Positions 1-5,527 of a stretch of 7,249 nucleotides of DNA are shown here, piece by piece. The translations under genes were made by a program, and so were the position numbers. The first letter of the stretch is position 1; every line of letters starts with the position of its first letter. Location of the stretch: contig CANFSD010000082.1 in the NCBI GenBank assembly GCA_947449515.1, positions 1 through 7,249 of the forward strand, in the 5' to 3' direction. The notes beneath the pieces were generated by a model. It saw only the letters and a program-made list of their open reading frames with translations, had not been told where the DNA came from and searched no databases. Source of the DNA: Bacteroidota bacterium. Its GTDB lineage: Bacteria; Bacteroidota; Bacteroidia; UKL13-3.

Positions 1-518
1 GCACCTGCAAAGAAATTATTAAAATATGGTGGAGTAGTACACAAATTACATGGAGGATCAAATGTCCAATACCATTGGTTCGGACCGCCAGTTGTTATAT
101 CTAACAAGCTACCATAATCGCCAATACCAATTTTTCTGCGGGCAGCAAAAAAGTTAGGTTTAGGATTGGTATTAGGCGTATCTACCCAAATGTATTTTAC
201 AATACTATCACGCAAACTATCACGCTTTAAGGCATTTATTGCCAACAAACGAACTGGCCAATAGCCACGTGTATTATAAGTATACCTAAATTTTTGGTTG
301 TATTTAGCCGTATCAATATATTGCTGGGCTGTCCAACCCACATTACCTCTTGCATAACCAGGAAGCAATGGATTTACACCAGGTAAATCCCAATAAGTGC
401 GCGTAGAATTGGTACTGGTTGAAACCAAATCATAGGGACTATTGATCCAAACAGTATCTGCTGGAATTCCAGCAGTTGTAGATTGGCTAGGGAAGAAGTT
501 TGCAATTGGAGGCAATAC
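1..518 (-). repeat. Long direct repeat, copy 1 (partner 4283-4800)
   Basis: This stretch aligns without any gap to 4283-4800 (constant offset 4282). I count about 70 mismatches over 518 bp, about 86% nucleotide identity, against 15 differences in 172 residues (about 91% protein identity). Similarity stops abruptly at 518: the last 20 bases (499-518) are identical to 4781-4800, and beyond them the sequences are unrelated. The left end is set by the window edge, so the repeat probably continues. Confidence 0.93.
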
Positions 519-1064
519 CGATCCACTAGATGGTGCAGGGGAAGAATACACCTCAATTTCTCTAAAGTTCATATTAGAACTTTGGGTTCCACCTACTGTC
601 ATATCCACAAAACGAAACATGGTTGTAGTTGCTGCAGTGAAATTGATATCCCAACTACAAACGGCCATTGAGGCAGCTGTAAAAGTTGTATGCGTTACCC
701 ATGCTGTTCCATTCCATATTTCCAAGGTACCTCCCGTCATAAACCTATTATTTGATTCTCCATTAAAAATGGTAATCTTATTAAAGGTCTGTGTACTTGG
801 CCAAGTAAATTGAATAAAAATAGCTGATCCAGGATTGGAAGCACTGGAGGTAATCCACATAGATTGAACACCACAAGAACCATAATTCAAATCATTTAAA
901 GTGGTGCAAGCCCCCGTATTGCAGGTACTGGCAGAAGGTGTTGCCAAGGGAGCAATATTGGTTTGCGCCAATAAATTTGACTGTATACCTAAAAAAAACA
1001 AAAGCAATGTAAATGCTTTTGCCACATTTCTTATGGTAGAAATAGTTAGTATTTGTTTTTTCAT
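1..1064 (-). CDS. Secreted modular protein with discoidin-like head and PKD-like core; 3' end beyond window (gene A)
   Basis: The frame is open from an ATG at 1064-1062 to the left edge: 354 full codons, no stop, so the C-terminus lies outside the window. Residues 1-34 form a signal peptide: a basic start (MKKQ), a hydrophobic run (FTLLLFFLG) and likely cleavage after NLLAQ. Residues about 35-175 resemble a discoidin / F5/8 type C galactose-binding-like domain: NIAPLATPSAS opening, a WP-TFNKITIFNG strand, LEIWNGTAWV, and the closing FREIEVYSS. Such domains usually bind glycans or other surface ligands. After a Ser/Pro/Gly linker, residues 183-298 and about 302-354 are two PKD-like modules, about 91% identical to residues 199-370 of the next gene upstream (B). 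By analogy with B, the missing part should carry more PKD, CUB, GEVED and DUF5011 modules and a T9SS sorting domain; that is inference. The start is chosen because the signal peptide begins there; the frame is closed by a stop at 1127-1125 with no other upstream ATG. No Shine-Dalgarno is seen, normal for Bacteroidota. The exact ligand is unknown. Confidence 0.9.
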   Translation of the reverse strand, partial: MKKQILTISTIRNVAKAFTLLLFFLGIQSNLLAQTNIAPLATPSASTCNTGACTTLNDLNYGSCGVQSMWITSSASNPGSAIFIQFTWPSTQTFNKITIFNGESNNRFMTGGTLEIWNGTAWVTHTTFTAASMAVCSWDINFTAATTTMFRFVDMTVGGTQSSNMNFREIEVYSSPAPSSGSVLPPIANFFPSQSTTAGIPADTVWINSPYDLVSTSTNSTRTYWDLPGVNPLLPGYARGNVGWTAQQYIDTAKYNQKFRYTYNTRGYWPVRLLAINALKRDSLRDSIVKYIWVDTPNTNPKPNFFAARRKIGIGDYGSLLDITTGGPNQWYWTFDPPCNLCTTPPYFNNFFAG

Positions 1065-1118
1065 ATGTGTAACTGTTTCGTTGTTAATAAACAGAAGATT
1101 TTCAAATCCTTCAATTAT

Positions 1119-1148
1119 CAAATATCAACTTTTCTATTAAAACACCAA
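1119..1148 (-). promoter_or_regulatory. Candidate Bacteroidota-type promoter of gene A
   Basis: On the minus strand, TTG (1148-1146) is followed after 19 nt by GATATTTG (1126-1119), matching seven of eight positions of the Bacteroidota -7 element TAnnTTTG, at a spacing suited to the -33/-7 pair. Transcription would start near 1112, leaving a leader of about 48 nt before the ATG at 1064. It lies downstream of the gene B terminator, as expected for an independent promoter. In AT-rich DNA such matches occur by chance, so confidence is moderate. Confidence 0.45.
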
Positions 1149-1198
1149 GTAATTTTTCTAAAAATTAAGAAAACAAAAAAAACAAAAAAAAACAGGGC

Positions 1199-1235
1199 AA
1201 AAAAAAAGCAGGAAAAGAATCCTTTTCCTGCTTTT
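1199..1235 (-). terminator. Rho-independent terminator of gene B
   Basis: On the minus strand a perfect 14-bp stem (arms 1222-1235 and 1204-1217, core GCAGGAAAAG) closes a 4-nt loop (1218-1221) and is followed by a nine-base U tract (1207-1199, partly in the stem base). The stem begins 19 nt after the gene B stop codon. This makes readthrough from B into A unlikely and supports separate transcription of A. Confidence 0.88.
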
Positions 1236-1254
1236 AAAAATGATTATTGAAACC

Positions 1255-2982
1255 TTAGTTCAATTGAATTTTCTTAACAAAAATATCGTCGCCAGATTGA
1301 ATACGCATTAGGTAGAATCCTTTAACTTGGTTGCTCAAGTCCAATTCATTTACCTGTATATCATCTTTTCTTATCACTTTCATAAAGATTTCATTTCCTA
1401 ACATATCTAGTATAGTAACTTTAACATCGCTGCTTTGCGCATTTGCCAAACGGAGATTTACTAAACCATTACTAGGGTTAGGATAAACACTCATAAAGTT
1501 TCCAATGTTCATTAATTCGTTCACGCCAGTAGTTCCTTCTGGTAGAACATTAATTCTTCTAACCGCTTCTTCAGATTCGTTTCCAGATAAATCTTTTACT
1601 TTATAACGAACACTGTATAAACCTGGTGCATCACCAAATGGCAATCCAGCAGCATTTAAAGGCATGCTATTGTTTCTAAAGAAATTGGCTGGTGTTCTCA
1701 TTTCAGCATCTGTATTGTAGTTATCAATTAAGGCAACAGGTGCATCCACATACACAGCCCATCTTGGCAAATTAACCTCTGTAACATTTAATAAATCTAT
1801 ACGAGGAATGGTAGTATCTACAATCTTAACAACCCTTAAAATAGAATCCTTGTTACCTGATGGATCGGTACCAATATACCAAACATTATACTCACCCAAA
1901 ACATTGGTATTGATAACACCTTTGCGGCTAATTACCACTGTGCTAGCTGGCCAATAGTTGTCTGTTGGCGTAACCCAAGGATCAACAAAAGGAGTTTTCA
2001 CCTCCCATGATAATGGATTTACACCATTCAAAATTAAGGTAGGTGCTTTGGTATCTTTTACATCTACACGTAACATTACTAGATTACTTGTATTGCCGCT
2101 GTTATCCCTTGCTACATAAGAAATAAAATAGCTACCTACATTGTTTACATCAACCGAACCTTGAATGGTTAAATCAATGTAATTTCTTGACCAATAATTA
2201 TCAGTTACATCAACAATTTTATTTAAATCAATTGCCGTTCCAACTTGATGAACATAAGGAGCACCAACGCTAGCAACTTTAGGGCTTACGTATGGTCTTG
2301 TTGTATCACCTACTGTAATAGCACGTTGTTTTGCATCGCTTAATCCAAAAGCATCTATAATGGTATAAGTATTTGAGTAAACACCCAATTTAGAGGTATC
2401 TAAGTTGCTCGTTAAAATGGCTTGCACTGTAATATCGTTGCCTTGATTGTCTTTAGCTGTAAATCCTGGTTCGTTATACTTTTTATATACCTCAACATAA
2501 ACTTGTGAAGCACCTTGTAAAGTCATTGATGGACCTGTTTGATTTAAGATAACAAAAACAGTCCTGGTTAAAGTATCACAAACATTATCATACAAATCTC
2601 TAACTATATATTTTAAATAATTAGGACCCACTTTTGAGGTATCAACGCTTCCAATTGTTTCATATTTGGCACTGATAATACCTTCAATATTGTCTGTTGC
2701 AGTGATACCTGGATCAACATAAGCTTTATGGATTTCAGTGAAGAAAGTGCTTGTGCCATTTAAAGTTGCAGTAGGACGAACAGTATCTTTAGGAAAGTTT
2801 ACCACATAATCCCTGAATACACCCATAAATGAACGACTAGAATTTAAAGTTGTTCCAGCCAAGGTTACGCCAATACGCATACGCGTGCTTCCTAATTTTT
2901 GGGTGGTACTAACTAAGATTGAATCTGTTCTAGATATTGTAGTGCCTGCCATATCGTTCATTACCAATTCATCTGCAGTAAA
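1255..2982 (-). repeat. Long direct repeat, copy 1 (partner 5528-7249): C-terminal part of gene B
   Basis: The last 575 codons and stop of gene B align with the visible part of gene C. The offset is 4273 at the stop codons and 4267 at the right edge, the difference being one 6 bp indel. Similarity ends at or close to the stop codons: the spacers and terminators downstream differ in sequence. The right end at 2982 is imposed by the window edge cutting gene C. Confidence 0.93.
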
Positions 2983-5394
2983 CAAACCATCCATGTTAAA
3001 ATCGATCCAAGCCTTGCGATCCATTGCACTTGTAGTAGCAGGACGCGCAACAGACAATCTATGTTTTACACCACGGTACATATTGGCTGCTTGGTTTCCA
3101 CCTATTATTTGGAAACAAGGTGAATAGGCATTAACAGCAGTATCAATGCCGGTTTGCAATTGAACCCTGGTAATACCAATACTTCCGTCGCCTAAATTGA
3201 TATCTGTTTCACAATAAGGTTGGTCGTAAGCACCAATGTTTACATAATCAACTTTTGTTAATGAATCTGAACCATATTGGTTGGTTACAACCAATTTAAC
3301 AGTGTATTTAGTACGTTGCGTAAAACGCATAATTGGGTTTTTACTGCTTGAGGTTGTTCCCATTAAATACTGCGCTGTGGCTGGTGTAAAAGTCCACTTC
3401 CAAGTACTAGGACCGTACAAAGATTTGTCGCTAAAAGTAAAGGTATCCGTGTTAAATCCTTGTAATTTACTTACATCAAAACGCGGAGTAGGTTTTTGCG
3501 TTGTTGGCAAGAACAATACATTTTTACAGGTTGTATCGCTGCCAACACAATTGTAAGTTACCAAGCAAATACGTTTGTATTGTGGTGTAGTTACCAAGAA
3601 ACTTCTGGTTGCTGTAGCATTTGAAGAATCGTACACGCCATTGCCATCGGTATCCCATGCAAATTTCATTAAGGTTCCTGTTGAAGCATTGCTGTACAAT
3701 ACAGGTTGCAAACTAAATACAGTGTCTTGCAATACCATTATTGAAGTAGGTTTAGGATAACTGGCTGCTTTAATTTCCCAACGGATAGAGAAACCTGCAG
3801 AGTCATATGGAGTAGGTATAGCACCTGTTCCAACCATAAAACTAATAAATAAACGACTACCACCCCTGATACCATTTTGAAGCAAAGTTGCAGGCAAAAC
3901 AGAAATATTTGAACCACCTAATTTTCTTAAAATAGGTGCAGAAGCATCTGATCCATTTCTGATTACCAAGGTGTCTGTTGGCAACATTTTAAGTCTATCT
4001 ACCCAAAGAATAATACTATCTGCACAAGGTGCTAATAATAAACCAGGACAACCAGAAACTTGTGATCGGGTATAGCTTAAACCAGTTCCACTTGGGCCAA
4101 ACATATAACCTTCTTTTTCGGTACTGTATGTTGATCCGCTACCGCTACAAACATTGATACTATTGATAACTTCAAAGTAATCTTTCTTACAGATTGTATC
4201 CCAACCTCGGGCATTCCATGCTTGCAAACAAATGGTAAATTTACCTGGGTCACCTGCAAAGAACAATGGGTTTTGATCTGTGGCACCTGCAAAGAAATTA
4301 TTAAAATAAGGCGGAGTAGTACACAAATTACATGGAGGATCAAATGACCAATACCATTGGTTTGGACCGCCAGTTGTTATGTCTAATAAGGCACCATAAT
4401 CACCAATTCCAATTTTTCTGCGCGCAGAAAAGAAATTAGGTTTAGGTGTAAAATTAGGGGTATCTACCCAAATGTATTTTACAATGCTATCACGCAAACT
4501 ATCACGTTTCAAATCATTAATAGCCAATAAACGAACTGGCCAAAAACCACGTGTATTGTAGGTGTATCTGAATTTTTGGTTGTATTTTGCTGTATCAATA
4601 TATTGTTGTGAAGACCAACCAATATTACCTCTGCTATAACCTGGAAGCAAAGGGCTCACTCCAGGTAAATCCCAATAAGTTCGGGTTGTATTTGTACTGG
4701 TTGAAACCAAATCATAAGGACTATTGATCCAAACAGTATCAGCAGGAATTGTATTAGTTGTTGATTGACTTGGAAAGAAATTTGCAATTGGAGGCAATAC
4801 AATATTTGAACCAATTATGGTGATGTTGTAATCTTCAGTTTCTGTCCAATCTACTATGTTACCACAAGCATCTGCTTGTTGAAATGGCCCACCAGGTGCA
4901 CCACCTAAATAATTTTGCCAATTTCCTCTAACCCTTAAACGAGTAAGGCCGGGAGAAGCATTGGTTGGAATGGTAATATTAGCCGTCCATAATTGGGCAG
5001 TTGGCAAAGAGGAATAAGCGCCTGGAGTAAAATAGACAAATTCACCTAAATCTAAAAAGTCGTTATCACGGTTATAATCAATCCATACACCAAAACCATT
5101 TGGCTTAGTTGCACTTCCTTGAACTGTCATTGCATAAGTAGAACCCGGAGCAACTGCTGTAGTTTGTGCCCACAAAGAATAATAAGGCGCAGTGGCATTA
5201 CAACCAGAGGCTAAATTAGACAAGGTATTAAAGGTAAAATTATTGATATAATCATTGGTACCGCAACCCGCATAGGTGGCACTCACAGTGCAATAAGGAG
5301 CTGGATCTGTTGAAATTATTTGGGCTTGCAACTTTGAAGTCATTGCAAGAATCAATAATAAAAGAAGATTTTTTAGTAGCGTTTTTATATTCAT
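1255..5394 (-). CDS. Large T9SS-secreted surface protein: GEVED, PKD-like, CUB-like, DUF5011 repeats, type A sorting domain (gene B)
   Basis: A complete 1379-residue protein. Residues 1-25 are a signal peptide (LLLLLILAM core, cleavage near LQAQ). Residues 27-196 are a GEVED domain: GFGVWIDYNRDNDF at 100-113, TRLRVRG at 151-157 and the ETEDY signature at 185-189. PKD-like modules lie at 199-315 and 318-411; the second has a CNLC pair at 355-358. Residues about 416-541 look CUB-like (DTLVIRNG, SRLFISFM, AGFSIRWE). Two further PKD modules are at 549-630 (FAWDTDGNGVYD) and 635-720 (WKWTFTP, YTVKLVVTNQYG). A second GEVED-like domain at 726-868 has AWIDFNMDGLF, with the signature degraded to FRDYVV. 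Five DUF5011/HYR-like Ig repeats fill 870-1283. Residues 1302-1379 are a type A T9SS sorting domain (YPNPSNG, LDMLGNEI, KGFYLMRIQSG, FVKKIQLN). The protein should cross the inner membrane by Sec and the outer membrane by T9SS, then be released or anchored at the surface. I see no catalytic motif, so a binding, adhesive or structural role is inferred. It is flanked by paralogues A and C and has its own terminator. The ligand is unknown. Confidence 0.95.
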   Translation of the reverse strand: MNIKTLLKNLLLLLILAMTSKLQAQIISTDPAPYCTVSATYAGCGTNDYINNFTFNTLSNLASGCNATAPYYSLWAQTTAVAPGSTYAMTVQGSATKPNGFGVWIDYNRDNDFLDLGEFVYFTPGAYSSLPTAQLWTANITIPTNASPGLTRLRVRGNWQNYLGGAPGGPFQQADACGNIVDWTETEDYNITIIGSNIVLPPIANFFPSQSTTNTIPADTVWINSPYDLVSTSTNTTRTYWDLPGVSPLLPGYSRGNIGWSSQQYIDTAKYNQKFRYTYNTRGFWPVRLLAINDLKRDSLRDSIVKYIWVDTPNFTPKPNFFSARRKIGIGDYGALLDITTGGPNQWYWSFDPPCNLCTTPPYFNNFFAGATDQNPLFFAGDPGKFTICLQAWNARGWDTICKKDYFEVINSINVCSGSGSTYSTEKEGYMFGPSGTGLSYTRSQVSGCPGLLLAPCADSIILWVDRLKMLPTDTLVIRNGSDASAPILRKLGGSNISVLPATLLQNGIRGGSRLFISFMVGTGAIPTPYDSAGFSIRWEIKAASYPKPTSIMVLQDTVFSLQPVLYSNASTGTLMKFAWDTDGNGVYDSSNATATRSFLVTTPQYKRICLVTYNCVGSDTTCKNVLFLPTTQKPTPRFDVSKLQGFNTDTFTFSDKSLYGPSTWKWTFTPATAQYLMGTTSSSKNPIMRFTQRTKYTVKLVVTNQYGSDSLTKVDYVNIGAYDQPYCETDINLGDGSIGITRVQLQTGIDTAVNAYSPCFQIIGGNQAANMYRGVKHRLSVARPATTSAMDRKAWIDFNMDGLFTADELVMNDMAGTTISRTDSILVSTTQKLGSTRMRIGVTLAGTTLNSSRSFMGVFRDYVVNFPKDTVRPTATLNGTSTFFTEIHKAYVDPGITATDNIEGIISAKYETIGSVDTSKVGPNYLKYIVRDLYDNVCDTLTRTVFVILNQTGPSMTLQGASQVYVEVYKKYNEPGFTAKDNQGNDITVQAILTSNLDTSKLGVYSNTYTIIDAFGLSDAKQRAITVGDTTRPYVSPKVASVGAPYVHQVGTAIDLNKIVDVTDNYWSRNYIDLTIQGSVDVNNVGSYFISYVARDNSGNTSNLVMLRVDVKDTKAPTLILNGVNPLSWEVKTPFVDPWVTPTDNYWPASTVVISRKGVINTNVLGEYNVWYIGTDPSGNKDSILRVVKIVDTTIPRIDLLNVTEVNLPRWAVYVDAPVALIDNYNTDAEMRTPANFFRNNSMPLNAAGLPFGDAPGLYSVRYKVKDLSGNESEEAVRRINVLPEGTTGVNELMNIGNFMSVYPNPSNGLVNLRLANAQSSDVKVTILDMLGNEIFMKVIRKDDIQVNELDLSNQVKGFYLMRIQSGDDIFVKKIQLN
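1546..2787 (-). repeat. Five tandem DUF5011/HYR-like Ig repeats within gene B
   Basis: This segment encodes residues 870-1283 as five modules of roughly 80-90 residues, starting near 870, 951, 1029, 1114 and 1193. Most open with a D-T-x-x-P motif (DTVRP, DTTRP, DTKAP, DTTIP; the second has QTGP) and carry a central TDN or KDN and a late Y-x-x-x-D-x-x-x-N strand (e.g. YVARDNSGN, YIGTDPSGN). Modules 1 and 2 are close to the DUF5011 pattern (DPG..ATDN, VDTSKVG). Modules 3 and 4 carry TDNYW and module 5 DNYN. Such Ig-like strings usually act as spacer stalks in surface proteins. Confidence 0.85.
4283..4800 (-). repeat. Long direct repeat, copy 2 (partner 1-518), inside gene B
   Basis: This is the gene B counterpart of the gene A core, encoding residues 199-370 (two PKD-like modules including the CNLC pair). 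The pairing is ungapped in the same frame. The abrupt end at 4800 falls exactly between the GEVED head and the first PKD-like module of B, so the repeat boundary is also a domain boundary. Confidence 0.93.
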
Positions 5395-5408
5395 AATCAG
5401 ATTATTTT

Positions 5409-5437
5409 CGAAATAAGTATATCAATAATAATACAAA
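5409..5437 (-). promoter_or_regulatory. Weak candidate promoter of gene B
   Basis: On the minus strand, TTTG (5437-5434) is followed after 17 nt by TTATTTCG (5416-5409), which fits TAnnTTTG at only four of the six specified positions. It would give a very short leader before the ATG at 5394. Position downstream of the gene C terminator is right, but the match is poor and could be chance. Confidence 0.28.
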
Positions 5438-5442
5438 CTTTT

Positions 5443-5468
5443 CATATTCCAAAATTTTGAAAAATATG
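5443..5468. promoter_or_regulatory. Imperfect inverted repeat upstream of gene B, possible operator
   Basis: Six-base arms CATATT/AATATG (5443-5448 and 5463-5468) flank an AT-rich centre containing the 10-bp palindrome CAAAATTTTG (5450-5459). It sits just upstream of the weak promoter candidate of gene B and downstream of the gene C terminator, where an activator or regulator could bind. No equivalent was seen upstream of gene A. The base composition makes a chance origin quite possible. Confidence 0.22.
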
Positions 5469-5473
5469 ACAAG

Positions 5474-5508
5474 AAAAAAGGGCAGTCCCTTTCGAGACTG
5501 CCCTTTTT
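5474..5508 (-). terminator. Rho-independent terminator of gene C
   Basis: A perfect 13-bp stem (arms 5496-5508 and 5475-5487, core GGGCAGTC/GACTGCCC) with an 8-nt loop; on the minus strand it ends in a U6 tract (5479-5474). It starts 19 nt after the gene C stop, the same distance as the gene B terminator although the sequences are unrelated. The plus strand also ends in T5, but no plus-strand gene leads into it. Confidence 0.9.
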
Positions 5509-5527
5509 CAGTAATATTCTTTAGGAA

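Larger units (their letters stand above)
1065..1254. other. Spacer between genes B and A with A/T tracts
   Basis: This 190-bp noncoding spacer holds the gene B terminator and the candidate gene A promoter. Between them lie closely spaced A tracts of 4, 8 and 9 bases (1170-1173, 1175-1182, 1184-1192), plus the 9-base tract at 1199-1207 that belongs to the terminator. On the transcribed strand these are T tracts. No small ORF or RNA is supported here. The spacer has no visible similarity to the 133-bp spacer between C and B. Confidence 0.7.

Noticed and set aside
442..813. Plus-strand 123-codon ORF
   Set aside because: It lies antisense to gene A, whose frame carries the discoidin-like and PKD-like protein matching B. 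No signal, motif or ribosome site supports the plus-strand reading.
901..1250. Plus-strand ORFs of 79 and 65 codons overlapping the start of gene A and the spacer
   Set aside because: The first is mostly antisense to the signal peptide and head of gene A; the second is translated from poly-A tracts and the terminator (lysine-rich artefact).
2885..3760. Plus-strand ORFs of 61-91 codons antisense to gene B
   Set aside because: Random open frames opposite a well-supported domain-rich coding region.
4077..4343. Minus-strand 88-codon ORF in another frame inside gene B
   Set aside because: Out-of-frame shadow of the PKD/CUB region of gene B, with no recognisable features.
1255..5394. Possible enzyme (peptidase or glycoside hydrolase) in gene B
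   Set aside because: Every part of the protein is accounted for by a binding, Ig-like or sorting module, and I found no catalytic motif such as HExxH or GxSxG in a fitting context.
5474..5508. Hairpin read as a functional bidirectional terminator
   Set aside because: Both strands have T tracts, but no plus-strand gene leads into it; it is assigned to gene C only.
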